Part shown: positions 24,860-33,572 of the stretch, in pieces
Layout: every line of letters begins with the position of its first letter
How positions within the stretch are numbered: the first letter of the stretch is position 1
Assembly (NCBI GenBank): GCA_964440795.1
Contig: CAYTTQ010000005.1
Location: forward strand, 5,086 to 69,085
DNA from: C00003060 sp964440795
GTDB lineage: Bacteria; Desulfobacterota; Desulfobacteria; Desulfobacterales; C00003060
Length of the DNA stretch: 64,000 nt
Reading direction: 5' to 3'
The notes under the pieces: generated by a model
What the model was told of the DNA's origin: nothing
The model's input: the letters and a program-made list of their open reading frames with translations, nothing else
Database searches by the model: none
Translations under genes and position numbers: made by a program

Positions 24860-25096
24860 GTGCCGCAGAGGAAATTGTCCCATGAACGAGTCCGGGAACC
24901 GGAAGACCTCTGCATCGAATTGCCCCTGGGCCTTTCCGAGGTCTTCGAGGCTTTGAAACAGATCTCATCGGGAAATCCCGAACCCCGGGTATCGGAAGAA
25001 TCCAACCTGGAACTCATCTCCAAACTGAAGCACCTGGTGGCGGTGGTTTCCGACACGGGTGAGGGAATATCGACAACAAGGGGAGCCCAAAGATGA
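24860..25096 (+). CDS. Small HAMP-like signalling protein coupled to a receiver-kinase
   Basis: A 78-residue protein from a GTG start. Its core, SEVFEALKQISSGNPEPRVS followed by LELISKLKHLV, resembles residues 35-75 of the 714-residue protein at 46429 (CDALMAISSGNPACRVSE, then IRTLKRAV) and looks like a cytoplasmic HAMP-type or linker domain. In related signalling proteins this unit normally leads into a kinase in one chain. Here its TGA stop overlaps the ATG of the next gene (ATGA at 25093-25096), a sign of translational coupling, so the product probably acts with the downstream kinase. The start codon is uncertain. Confidence 0.65.
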   Translation: MPQRKLSHERVREPEDLCIELPLGLSEVFEALKQISSGNPEPRVSEESNLELISKLKHLVAVVSDTGEGISTTRGAQR

Positions 25097-26247
25097 AACT
25101 GCTCATCATTGACGATGAAAAACCGGTCCTGGAAATGTTGGAACATAGCCTGATCAGTGAAGGCTATGAAGTTCTTACGGCGCAAAGCGGTCAGGAAGGA
25201 CTTGAAATCTTCGCGGAGGAGTCACCCCAAATCGTCATCACGGATATCAACATGCCCGGAATAGACGGCATAGACGTGCTCAAGCGAATCAATGAGTCCG
25301 GCAGCGAAACCGAGGTCATTGTCATTACCGGCCACGGGGACATGGATTCGGCCATACGGGCGCTTCAAAACGGGGCTTCCGATTTTATTGCCAAGCCCCT
25401 GCGTGACGAAGTGCTTATGTTGTCGCTGGAAAGAGCCAAAAAAAAGCTCACCATGGCCCAACAGCTTAGGGACTATACGGAAAATTTGGAAGATAAGGTC
25501 GAAGCCTGCAGGATCGATCTGGAAGAAGCCCAGGAGGAGCTCATTCTAAATGAACGGCTTGCCACCATCGGCGAAACAGTGGCCGGCTTGGCCCATTACA
25601 TCAAAAATATCCTTACCGGTTTGCGAGGTGGCATGTACATGGTGAACGTGGGTTTGAAAAAGGACAAACCCAAAATGTTGCGCGAGGGGTGGGGAGTGGT
25701 CAGCCGAAATGTGGAACGGGTATCCGAACTGGTTATGGACTTGTTGACATACTCCAAAGACAGAAAACCGGAGCCCACGGACTGCGATCCGAAGGAACTG
25801 GTTTCCGATGTATTAGACCTGGTAAAAGATTACGCGGCAGATCACCAGGTCGAATTGAAAACAGAACTCGATCCCTCAATTAATCACGCCCGATTGGACA
25901 AATCGGGTATCCACCGGGTTCTTCTCAATTTGGTCTCCAATGCCATCGACGCGTGCATTTTCGATCCCGACAACACCAAGGACTGGCAGGTTGAGGTACG
26001 AACCCGCATTGGCGACGATGACGACGACACATTGGTTTTCGAGGTAAGCGACAACGGCGTGGGGATGACTCCGGAGATTCGAAAGAAGCTATTTTCCCGT
26101 TTTTTCAGTACCAAAGAAGGGCGGGGAACCGGACTGGGGTTGCTGATTACCCAGAAGATTGTTGAAGAGCATGGCGGCCAAATCGAAGTTTCTTCCACCT
26201 CCGGGAAGGGAACAACTTTTTCCGTTCGCCTTAAGGCAGTTCTCTGA
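25093..26247 (+). CDS. Receiver-histidine kinase (REC at the N-terminus, then DHp and ATPase)
   Basis: A 384-residue soluble protein. Residues 1-118 are a receiver with Asp51 in VITDINMPG and Lys101 in FIAKPL; a coiled coil (about 120-155) leads to a DHp domain with the phospho-His in LAHYIKNILTGLRGG (His168), then an ATPase domain with NLVSNAIDAC, DNGVGM and GRGTGLGLLI. A receiver in front of a kinase suggests that it is switched on or off by another kinase. It overlaps the small HAMP-like gene by four bases. The divergent receiver protein at 24224-24658 is a candidate target. Confidence 0.93.
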   Translation: MKLLIIDDEKPVLEMLEHSLISEGYEVLTAQSGQEGLEIFAEESPQIVITDINMPGIDGIDVLKRINESGSETEVIVITGHGDMDSAIRALQNGASDFIAKPLRDEVLMLSLERAKKKLTMAQQLRDYTENLEDKVEACRIDLEEAQEELILNERLATIGETVAGLAHYIKNILTGLRGGMYMVNVGLKKDKPKMLREGWGVVSRNVERVSELVMDLLTYSKDRKPEPTDCDPKELVSDVLDLVKDYAADHQVELKTELDPSINHARLDKSGIHRVLLNLVSNAIDACIFDPDNTKDWQVEVRTRIGDDDDDTLVFEVSDNGVGMTPEIRKKLFSRFFSTKEGRGTGLGLLITQKIVEEHGGQIEVSSTSGKGTTFSVRLKAVL

Positions 26248-26308
26248 TCGGCTTCAGCCCTCTTTGGATGAAAAACGGGTATATTTCATCTTGCGGAAAA
26301 AGATCCGT

Positions 26309-26794
26309 CTACATCCCCAATAGCGTGCCGATTTCCGGATGCTTGCCGATTACTTTCAAGAATTGGGCCGTTCTGCGTTCCAGACGATTTTCCAAGATCC
26401 GTGCCGCCTTCTTCATGACCATATATCCCGTTTCTCGTTCCCGACCGAGAAATGCCGTCAGTTCCTGTCCGGAAAAAACGAACACTTCACTTGGCTCCGA
26501 GCAGACCGCGTAGGAGCTATGGGGCGCATTCGGCAAAAACAGGGCCGACCATCCAAAGGAATATCCCGGTTTGATGGCGCCTACGGAGATGATGAAGTTC
26601 GGAGCAAGCTCTGACTCCAGCAATACTTTCCCCCGCTTTAGAGAGTAGAAGTTATCGGCCTCCATGCCGGGCTCGTAAATGATCTGCCGTTCTTCCATGG
26701 ATTGTTCTTCCACCAGCGGAAGCAGCCGCTCCAGAAAATCGTCCGGCAAATCTTCAAACAGAATCACTTCTTTTAAGTTTTGTACAGAAGCCAT
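26309..26794 (-). CDS. Cyclic-nucleotide-binding domain protein without HTH
   Basis: A 161-residue protein made of one CRP-type cNMP-binding fold (about residues 10-130): LFEDLPDDFLERLLPLVEE, then FYSLKRGKVLLE and PGYSFGWSALF. The phosphate-binding cassette that holds cAMP in CRP is poorly kept (ALFLPNAPHSSYAV in place of GExAL..RAA), so the ligand may differ. There is no DNA-binding domain. The ATG at 26794 is chosen by homology; GGAGAG lies about eleven bases upstream. It follows the Mrp/Mbh-like operon on the same strand, 125 bases after its last gene. Confidence 0.82.
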   Translation of the reverse strand: MASVQNLKEVILFEDLPDDFLERLLPLVEEQSMEERQIIYEPGMEADNFYSLKRGKVLLESELAPNFIISVGAIKPGYSFGWSALFLPNAPHSSYAVCSEPSEVFVFSGQELTAFLGRERETGYMVMKKAARILENRLERRTAQFLKVIGKHPEIGTLLGM

Positions 26795-26919
26795 ATATCT
26801 TTGTCTCTCCTTCCGTACCGATCCTGAAACCGTTTCAGCACCGTGCGCCGATCTGTCCAATCGGCTGTTAACCGAGGAGGTCTTCCTCCCATGCTCATGG
26901 CCTTTTTTCCATATCCATA

Positions 26920-28695
26920 TCACATCAAGAGGAAAACCAACACCAGAAAAATCGTGGCCACTGCCGCGCTGATGCCCACGGGCGCCGTACCCGTTTCCAG
27001 GGCCGCTCGCGTCCTGGCGATCTTGCGCTGCAACGCCTCGCCTTTTGTCCCGACGGCGGACCAGAGCGGAACCAAGGTTCCCAACGTTAAAATCTCGGGC
27101 AACCGCCTGGAAAGTCGACCCAGGACCCTAGGCACCCCCCGGGCGAAAAGGCGGTCTGACACACCGTTGATGCCGTTAAATACCTTGTCCGCTGCGTAAT
27201 AGAATAGACGGCCACCCATCCGGTAAAACCGGTCCACATCCAGGTTCACACACCGCTTCTCCGGCGGATAGACGCCCGCAAGCATCAGAAGAACAAAGGC
27301 CGCCGCCGCAAACAGAAGAAGTTGGGCCATCCCCACTACGTGGGCGCCGGTGTAAGGGGCGAAATCCACCACCGGATAAGGCAACAGGTCATACAGCGGA
27401 TAGGGATAAAGACCGATGGCAATGCACAAAAAGGCGGCGATCCCCATGGCAAAACGCATGTTGAGCGGTGCCTCTTTGGGCCGCATTCCGGAGTCGTGCC
27501 CGAAGAAGGCGAAATAGGGGACCTTGATACCGGCGTGCTCCAGCACCCCAACGGAGGCGAACATCAACAGAAACCAGACCACCACCATGTGATGATTGCC
27601 CACCGCCGTTATGGTCATCGACTTGGTGACGAATCCGCTCAGCAAGGGAAACCCGGATATGGATGCCGCAGCGATGATACAGCATGTCGCCGTGAAAGGC
27701 ATCGTTCGGTACAGTCCGCCCAGAGCGGTGCAATTGATCTTGCCGGTTCGGTGGAGGACCGCCCCCATGGACATGAACAACAGGGCCTTGTAGATACAGT
27801 GGGCAAAGACGTGAGATACGGCACCGTTGATGGCCATCTGTGTGCCGACGCCGATGCCGCACACCATATAACCGACCTGGTTGATCAGGCTGTAACTCAA
27901 TACCCGTCGCAAGTTGTTTTCGATAACGGCAAAAAAGACCGGAAACACGGTCATGATGGCGCCTATCCAAATCAGGATTTCCGTGCCGGCAAACCCTCTG
28001 GCCAAGGTATAGACGGCTGTCTTGGTCGTATAAACGCTCAAAAAAACCGTTCCCGTGGGAGTGGCTTCAGGATAGGCGTCAGGGAGCCACGCATGGAAAA
28101 TCGGCCAAGCCGAGTTTATCCCGAAGCCCAGGAAGATCAATAGGGACGACGTCCCGTTCAACCCGATATGTCCAAATTCGATACTCCCCGTTTCTTTCAG
28201 GTGCAGCACGATTCCCGCCAAGAGCACCAGCCCGCCCACGGCGTGAACCAAAACGTAGCGATATCCCGCCCGGGTGGACTGAGTCGTCCGGCGGGACCAG
28301 ATAAGAATGGCCGAACCGACGGTGAGCATCTCCCAGAAGAGAAACAGTGAAAGGAGATCTCCTGCGAAAACGACACCCAGGGCGCTTCCCGAATAGATGA
28401 GCCCCGCCACGTGTTGCAGGTCGTCTTTGACATGCAGGGCATAGAGTAAGGAGGTAAAAGCGATGATATGGTAGACATATCCAAAGAGGAGGCTCATCTT
28501 GTCCATTCTGCCGAAGACGATATCCTGGCCAAAGGCGGAAACGACGAAATGTGTGCCCTCGGGGATATGGATCAGGTTGAGGAAACCGATCACCGGCACA
28601 AGCAACATGAAGGCGCTTTTCCACTTGCCTTTGATCAGCGGAACCAGCAGGCCCCCGACAATGAATATGGCCGCCGGCGGTACGGTGCTAATCAT
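26920..28695 (-). CDS. Mrp/NuoL-M-type membrane subunit D3, lacking the TM7 lysine
   Basis: A proton-translocating-subunit homologue of about 591 residues with 14 or more helices. The channel glutamate of TM5 is kept (SLFLFWEMLTVGSA) and the later lysine is present (SVYTTKTAVYTL), but the TM7 lysine that normally precedes xPxHxWLP is replaced: GFGINSAWPIFHAWLPDA has Asn-Ser where Lys is expected. A long C-terminal cytoplasmic stretch (about 470-560) is unusual. The start overlaps the previous gene by eight bases; a TTG at 28716 is an alternative. It is the last membrane subunit of the operon. Confidence 0.9.
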   Translation of the reverse strand: MISTVPPAAIFIVGGLLVPLIKGKWKSAFMLLVPVIGFLNLIHIPEGTHFVVSAFGQDIVFGRMDKMSLLFGYVYHIIAFTSLLYALHVKDDLQHVAGLIYSGSALGVVFAGDLLSLFLFWEMLTVGSAILIWSRRTTQSTRAGYRYVLVHAVGGLVLLAGIVLHLKETGSIEFGHIGLNGTSSLLIFLGFGINSAWPIFHAWLPDAYPEATPTGTVFLSVYTTKTAVYTLARGFAGTEILIWIGAIMTVFPVFFAVIENNLRRVLSYSLINQVGYMVCGIGVGTQMAINGAVSHVFAHCIYKALLFMSMGAVLHRTGKINCTALGGLYRTMPFTATCCIIAAASISGFPLLSGFVTKSMTITAVGNHHMVVVWFLLMFASVGVLEHAGIKVPYFAFFGHDSGMRPKEAPLNMRFAMGIAAFLCIAIGLYPYPLYDLLPYPVVDFAPYTGAHVVGMAQLLLFAAAAFVLLMLAGVYPPEKRCVNLDVDRFYRMGGRLFYYAADKVFNGINGVSDRLFARGVPRVLGRLSRRLPEILTLGTLVPLWSAVGTKGEALQRKIARTRAALETGTAPVGISAAVATIFLVLVFLLM

Positions 28696-28948
28696 AGTAA
28701 TCCTCTCGTCTCTCAACTATCGGCCGCAGAATGTATTTGGCCACCACCACCACGAATACGAAGGCGACAAAACCAAAAACCGCATAAAACTCGGGCCAGT
28801 TCTCCCACGGGAAATGGGCGTGCTTGTGAATCACAAAATCGGCGATCAACAAGAGGGCGAGCACGGCCAAACAACATCCCATGATGATCTTCACGTTCCT
28901 CGGGTTGTCGAAAAAATAACCCTTTTCTTCAGATGTGTGCTGTGCCAT
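28688..28948 (-). CDS. Small two-helix membrane protein of the Mrp/Mbh-like operon
   Basis: An 86-residue protein with two predicted membrane helices (about 20-38 and 54-76), a charged N-terminus (MAQHTSEEKGYFF) and an acidic tail (VERREDYYD). I do not recognise a family. GGGAG lies eight bases before the ATG. Its stop overlaps the start of the D3 gene by eight bases, and 20 bases separate it from the 48-residue gene before it, so it is a genuine operon member, likely an accessory subunit. Confidence 0.8.
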   Translation of the reverse strand: MAQHTSEEKGYFFDNPRNVKIIMGCCLAVLALLLIADFVIHKHAHFPWENWPEFYAVFGFVAFVFVVVVAKYILRPIVERREDYYD

Positions 28949-28968
28949 GCCCAGGTCTCCCGCTTCGC

Positions 28969-29115
28969 CTACAGGGTGGCGGCAAAGATCACCGCCAGGT
29001 ATACGGCCCCGATGGCGGTTACCACAAAAAGGATCTTCTTGAAAGGCGGTACACCGTCATGCTGGAGTACCATTTTTCCTTCTATTTCATCACTTCTTTC
29101 GATCGTCATCGTCAT
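28969..29115 (-). CDS. 48-residue single-helix membrane protein of the Mrp/Mbh-like operon
   Basis: A very small protein with one C-terminal helix (ILFVVTAIGAVYLAVIFAAT) after a polar N-terminus (MTMTIERSDEIEGKMV). Its ATG overlaps the stop of the upstream D2 gene as ATGA (29115-29112), so it is translationally coupled. Small one-helix subunits of this kind are common in Complex I relatives, but I cannot assign it to one. The frame is open upstream of this ATG, yet that part only overlaps D2. Confidence 0.7.
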   Translation of the reverse strand: MTMTIERSDEIEGKMVLQHDGVPPFKKILFVVTAIGAVYLAVIFAATL

Positions 29116-30593
29116 ATTCCCACAATCCGATTCACCGTCATGGTGGCCAGCTCTAGAAAAGGCTGGGGATAAAACAACAGGGCGATGGAGATTATCGCTG
29201 TAATCACCAGCGGTACCACGCAAAAAGCCGGTGCCTCTTTTACTTTGTTCTCAAAAAGGGCGTCTTCGGGCTTACAAAAGAAGGCCTTGTAGACGATCGG
29301 CATAAAGTATGCGGCGTTCAGCAGCGAACTGAGAAGTAACACCACCACGATGGCCCCTTGACCGGCTTCCAACGATCCCAACAGAAGATACCACTTACTC
29401 CAAAATCCCCCGCCCGGGGGAAGCCCCGTAATACTTAAGGCGGCAATAAAAAAAGCGGCCATCGTCACCGGCATTCTCCTGCCGATGCCGATCATCTCGC
29501 TGATGTTTTTCCGCCCGGTGGCCACGAATATCGCCCCGGCACAAAAGAAGAGGGTAATCTTCCCGAAGGCATGCATGGCGATATGGAGCATGCCCCCTGT
29601 CATCCCTTTCGGCGATAACAGGCCCACACCGAGTACGATGTAAGACAGCTGGGCAATCGTCGAAAACGCCAAGAGCCGCTTAAGGTTATCTTGGGACAGC
29701 GCGATCAATGAACCGATGAGAATCGTCGCCGAGGCGGCCACGAGCAAAATCCAGTTCAGATTGAGGGAAAGCAACAGGTCTGTTCCGAAGACGCCCGTAA
29801 CGACCCGCACTACGCTGAACACGCCGACCTTGACCACGGCTACCGCGTGCAGCAGGGCGCTGACCGGCGTAGGAGCCACCATGGCCGCAGGCAACCATGA
29901 ATGGAATGGCATGATCGCCGCCTTGGCAAACCCAAAAACCAGTAACACCAAGAGGAGGGCCATTAACCCTTTGGATCCCGTTCCCGCCAGGAACCCCTGC
30001 CGACCGAACTCGAGCGTGCCCGAAAGATCATAGCAAATCAGCATTGCCGGCAAGACAAACCCGATGGACGTGCCCATAATGTACAACAGATACTTCCGAC
30101 CGGAACGGCGGGCTTCCTCGTCTTGATGATGGGTAACCAGGGGATAGGTAGCCAGGGAAAGCATTTCATAAAAGAGATACATGGTTAAAAGGTTGGCGGA
30201 AAAGGCGACACCGATGGTGGCGGACAGGGCAAGGGCAAAAAAGCAAAAATATCGCGTCTGACTGTGTTCGTTCTCCCCGCGCATGTATCCAATGGAATAA
30301 GCGGAAGTAATGATCCACAAAGATGAAGAAACCAGGGCAAAGAGCATTCCCAGGGAATCGACTCGAAACTGAATGGCCGCCCCCGGCAGGAACTCGGCCA
30401 CGGTGTATACGATTTCCGTACCTTTTAGAATGGTCGGAACCATCGACAACACGATCAGGAATTTTACGCCGGCGGCCGCAAAAGTCCAGGCTTCCCTCAC
30501 ATTCGGCGCCCTGCTCGACGCCAGGATGGGCGTCACCATCAAGGAAACCAAAACGGCGAGAAGCGGTTTTACGGATACGATGGTATCGGTCAC
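29112..30593 (-). CDS. Mrp/NuoM-N-type proton-translocating subunit D2
   Basis: A 493-residue membrane protein with about 14 helices. It keeps the TM5 glutamate (MYLFYEMLSLATYPLV), the TM7 lysine (GFAKAAIMPFHSWLPAAM) and a second lysine in VAVVKVGVFSV, so the ion path looks complete. It overlaps the D1 gene by a single base and the 48-residue gene by four. In Mrp antiporters, Mbh and Complex I such subunits form the ion channels. Confidence 0.93.
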   Translation of the reverse strand: MTDTIVSVKPLLAVLVSLMVTPILASSRAPNVREAWTFAAAGVKFLIVLSMVPTILKGTEIVYTVAEFLPGAAIQFRVDSLGMLFALVSSSLWIITSAYSIGYMRGENEHSQTRYFCFFALALSATIGVAFSANLLTMYLFYEMLSLATYPLVTHHQDEEARRSGRKYLLYIMGTSIGFVLPAMLICYDLSGTLEFGRQGFLAGTGSKGLMALLLVLLVFGFAKAAIMPFHSWLPAAMVAPTPVSALLHAVAVVKVGVFSVVRVVTGVFGTDLLLSLNLNWILLVAASATILIGSLIALSQDNLKRLLAFSTIAQLSYIVLGVGLLSPKGMTGGMLHIAMHAFGKITLFFCAGAIFVATGRKNISEMIGIGRRMPVTMAAFFIAALSITGLPPGGGFWSKWYLLLGSLEAGQGAIVVVLLLSSLLNAAYFMPIVYKAFFCKPEDALFENKVKEAPAFCVVPLVITAIISIALLFYPQPFLELATMTVNRIVGI

Positions 30594-32086
30594 TAGATGA
30601 GCCCCTTCGGTATGGCAATTCGAATGATGTGATCCACAATATCTCCCGTGTATAGGCCGACCAGAATGAGTCCGGCAGCTACGATCAACAGCGGAAGGAC
30701 CATACTGAGCGGCGCTTCGTTCATCGGTTCGGGATGATGGTCGTGACCGTGATGGTCGGAAAAAGGCTCAAAATAGCCGATTTCGATGACCCGAAAGAAG
30801 AGCACAACACTCACCAGACTGCTGAACAGGAGCGCGACCATGAAGTGATACTGTCCGGATTGGATGGCCCCGGTAATAAGATACCATTTACTGAAGAAAC
30901 CGCAGGTCGGTGGCACGCCGATAATGGAAATGGCTCCAATGACGAATCCCCCCATGGTAAAGGGCATTTTCTTGAACAGCCCCTGGAGATTCTCGAAGTG
31001 GTGGCCCTTTTTCCGGTATACGATATTGCCTACAGCCAAAAAGACACACAGCGTCATGAGGGCATCGTTTACGATGTGCAGAATCGCCCCGGTCATTCCC
31101 GCCCGGTTTCCAAGCCAGGCACCCCCCACCATGTACCCGACCTCGGCAACAATGATGTAGGTCAACATCTTCTTGAGACTCCGCTCCTTCAAGGCAAGGA
31201 AAGCGGCCACCACGATGGCGACGACGGCAAACCACACCACCGCCTTGCTGATGGCCAGCGTGGTGAAGGTGAAATCCGGGGTGAATACGGTCAGGATCAA
31301 TCGAATCATGACATAGATCATCACCTTCGTGGCCAAAGGTGCGATGAGGCTGCTGGACGGAGAAGGTGCATGGGTATACGAATTGGGCAACCAGGCATGA
31401 AGCGGGAAAAAACCCATCTTCAACCAGACCCCTACCATACAGATGACGAAGGCGGCCACCACGGCCTTGGACTCGTAAATGGACGGCAACCGTTCGGCGA
31501 TGTCCACCATATTCAAGGACCCCGTCATGATGTAGAGATAGCCCACGCCGAGCAGATAAAAGCAGGCCCCGATGGTTCCCATGTACAGGTAATTCAGGGT
31601 GGCCAGCGGTGCGCGGCCTTCTTCTCCCATGGCCAGCAATCCATATCCGGTCAGTGCGGCGATTTCCAGGAGCACATAGAGGTTAAAGGCGTCCCCGGTG
31701 GCCACGATACCCAGCAATCCGGTAACCATGAGAACGTACAGGGTGTAAAAGGCGCCTTGATTGTCGGGAAACTTCTGTTCGATGCTCTTTTTCGCCGGAA
31801 TGAGGTTGGCCAGTGCCACGACCGAAACCACCACGAGCACCAACGCATTCAGGTGATCGACATAATAAGCGATTCCCCACGGGGGGTCCCATCCCGCCAG
31901 CCGGTAAACGATGACGCCCTCGTTGATGACCCGAAACAGGAGCCCGACGGCCGAAGCGGTGGCCGTCACCAGAGCCGCAAGTGCGATCGGAAAGCAGAGC
32001 CGCTTGTTCGCCCATCCGGCAGCGCTGATCAGTAACGCGGACAGGAGGGGGACAACGACCACGAGTGCGGGATATTGTTGACTCAT
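30593..32086 (-). CDS. mrpD: Mrp antiporter subunit D (MbhH-like), D1
   Basis: A 497-residue membrane protein, the closest of the three to MrpD/MnhD. The TM5 glutamate (LYVLLEIAALTGYGLL), the TM7 lysine (VWLKMGFFPLHAWLPNSY) and the TM8 lysine (APLATKVMIYVMIR) are all present. A His-rich cytoplasmic loop (SDHHGHDHHPEP) near residue 455 might bind metal. It overlaps mrpC by four bases and D2 by one. In the Mbh scheme it occupies the MbhH slot. Confidence 0.93.
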   Translation of the reverse strand: MSQQYPALVVVVPLLSALLISAAGWANKRLCFPIALAALVTATASAVGLLFRVINEGVIVYRLAGWDPPWGIAYYVDHLNALVLVVVSVVALANLIPAKKSIEQKFPDNQGAFYTLYVLMVTGLLGIVATGDAFNLYVLLEIAALTGYGLLAMGEEGRAPLATLNYLYMGTIGACFYLLGVGYLYIMTGSLNMVDIAERLPSIYESKAVVAAFVICMVGVWLKMGFFPLHAWLPNSYTHAPSPSSSLIAPLATKVMIYVMIRLILTVFTPDFTFTTLAISKAVVWFAVVAIVVAAFLALKERSLKKMLTYIIVAEVGYMVGGAWLGNRAGMTGAILHIVNDALMTLCVFLAVGNIVYRKKGHHFENLQGLFKKMPFTMGGFVIGAISIIGVPPTCGFFSKWYLITGAIQSGQYHFMVALLFSSLVSVVLFFRVIEIGYFEPFSDHHGHDHHPEPMNEAPLSMVLPLLIVAAGLILVGLYTGDIVDHIIRIAIPKGLI

Positions 32087-32493
32087 TTCTTCCTTATCTG
32101 TGCCAGGATTTCATCTTCTTCGAGCGTGTTGTAGTGCTTGTACACCCGAAGGGCCAGGGCCAGCGCCACACCCAGCGTTGCCACTCCGACGACAATAGCT
32201 GTGAGCATGAGCACATGGGGCAAGGGATTCATGTAATCCGCCGCGTGGACCGCATGAGAACCGGCCCCGTGCGCCGCCGGTCCGTGACCATGTTCCAGAA
32301 TCGGAATGGTGGCTCCTTTTTTGGCTCCTATGGATACGTAAAAAAGGACGATCGCGGTCTGAAAGATATTCATGCCCAGGATCTTTTTCACCAGGTTATT
32401 TTTTGAAATGATCGCATAGAGGCCGATCATCATCAGGGTAATGTAAATCCAGTAGTTATATTTTGCGACCACCAGTTCGAGAAAGTCGGGCAT
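32083..32493 (-). CDS. mrpC: Mrp antiporter subunit C (NuoK/MbhG-like)
   Basis: A 136-residue, three-helix NuoK homologue. The family block NLVKKILGMNIFQTAIVLFY with its conserved turn is present, as are the last helix (PHVLMLTAIVVGVATLGVAL) and a charged tail. A His/Ala-rich loop (HGHGPAAHGAGSHAVHA) separates helices two and three and is longer than usual. It starts three bases after the MrpB fusion gene and overlaps mrpD. Confidence 0.93.
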   Translation of the reverse strand: MPDFLELVVAKYNYWIYITLMMIGLYAIISKNNLVKKILGMNIFQTAIVLFYVSIGAKKGATIPILEHGHGPAAHGAGSHAVHAADYMNPLPHVLMLTAIVVGVATLGVALALALRVYKHYNTLEEDEILAQIRKK

Positions 32494-32496
32494 GAT

Positions 32497-33327
32497 TTAG
32501 AGTCCCTCGTCGTATTTGCCCCTGGACGAGACATTGTTGTAAATCCAGACCATGGCCGTCGTCACCGCAATGGCCACACCGATTTCCACAATAAGGATGC
32601 CGTGAGATCGCGCCATCACGGGCCCCACCCTGAGCACCGGGGCGAGGGCACTGTAATCGAGAAAGTTGAGACCCAGCAAGAGACACAAGGCACCCGTACC
32701 CGCATACAGCAAGACTCCCATGGCACATAAGACCCCCACCACTTTTTCTCCGATTCGCCGGAGCTCCGTACGCAAATCGTGGGACATGGCCAAGACGATG
32801 ATGCTCGCCCCTAAGATCACCCCGCCTTGAAACCCGCCCCCGGGGCTATGGTGACCGTGGGCGACCACGTACAGGGCGAAGATCTGGATAAAGGGAACCA
32901 AGATCCGGCATATGGTCTTGATGATGAGATCGTGGGGAGTCCAGGAATCGTCGATCCGCTCAAAGTCATCGGAGGGCGGTATCTTTCCGCCTTCTTTGAC
33001 TCGAACCGTCACCCCTGTCAGCACGTGCCTGTAGAGCCGTTCTTTGCGTTCGTCCTCTTTCAAGAACGTGCGCAAAATAAAGAAACAAGCCACGGCTGCG
33101 GAAAAGATCACCGCTGTTTCGAACATGGTATCGAAGGTACGATAATCTGCCAGCACGGCGGTAACGATATTGGGAACGGAGGTTTCCTCCATGGTCTTTT
33201 CGATGAAATGGGGAGAAACGTGTGTGCTGGCGGGTGATTGGGGATCCCCCCAATCGGGAAAGTCCACCGCCGCATAGACCAAAAAAACGCCCGTTGTGAA
33301 AGCGATGACAAGACCTAGAAATTTCAA
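32497..33327 (-). CDS. mrpB: MbhE-like domain fused to Mrp antiporter subunit B
   Basis: A 276-residue protein. The first 105 residues or so match MbhE and the C-terminal part of MrpA (a helix, then LADYRTFDTMFETAVIFSAA and a helix), and the rest is MrpB/MbhF with HHSPGGGFQGGVILGASIIV. In archaeal Mbh these are two genes, mbhE and mbhF. The start is TTG at 33327: GGAGG lies eight bases upstream and the codon overlaps the previous stop as TTGA. A frame open 120 bases further upstream only overlaps the neighbouring gene. Confidence 0.88.
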   Translation of the reverse strand: MKFLGLVIAFTTGVFLVYAAVDFPDWGDPQSPASTHVSPHFIEKTMEETSVPNIVTAVLADYRTFDTMFETAVIFSAAVACFFILRTFLKEDERKERLYRHVLTGVTVRVKEGGKIPPSDDFERIDDSWTPHDLIIKTICRILVPFIQIFALYVVAHGHHSPGGGFQGGVILGASIIVLAMSHDLRTELRRIGEKVVGVLCAMGVLLYAGTGALCLLLGLNFLDYSALAPVLRVGPVMARSHGILIVEIGVAIAVTTAMVWIYNNVSSRGKYDEGL

Positions 33328-33569
33328 TCCTTGGTCCTCCTGGTGGTCCTGAAAACAGCCGCAACGAAGAAAACCGTGCTTACCCCGGCCCCGACCGAAG
33401 CCTCTGTAAAAGCCACATCCACCGCACCCATGATGGTCCAAAGCAGACACATCATAAAACTGTACGAACCGAAAAGTATGGCGGCACCCAACAGATCCCT
33501 GACCATGAGCGACCCGATAGCGGCAATCACCACCAAAGTAAGAATGGCCAAGTCAAGTTGCCAGATCAC
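33324..33569 (-). CDS. MbhD-like subunit (DUF4040, MrpA C-terminal domain)
   Basis: An 81-residue, three-helix protein corresponding to the MbhD domain that in bacterial MrpA is part of one large chain. Typical features are IGSLMVRDLLGAAILFGSYS and MGAVDVAFTEASVGAGVST. It lies four bases after mrpG and overlaps the next gene by four bases. Its presence as a separate gene is the archaeal Mbh arrangement, not the bacterial Mrp one. Confidence 0.9.
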   Translation of the reverse strand: MIWQLDLAILTLVVIAAIGSLMVRDLLGAAILFGSYSFMMCLLWTIMGAVDVAFTEASVGAGVSTVFFVAAVFRTTRRTKD

Positions 33570-33572
33570 GGG

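Noticed and set aside
27322..28143. Open frame of 273 codons opposite the D3 membrane subunit
   Set aside because: It is an antisense shadow of a strong membrane-protein gene with low-complexity His/Gly/Gln composition.
30734..32035. Open frame of 433 codons on the plus strand
   Set aside because: It lies wholly opposite mrpD, which has full family motifs. The translation is His/Gln/Asp-rich, as expected from the complement of a membrane-protein gene, and it has no ribosome site.
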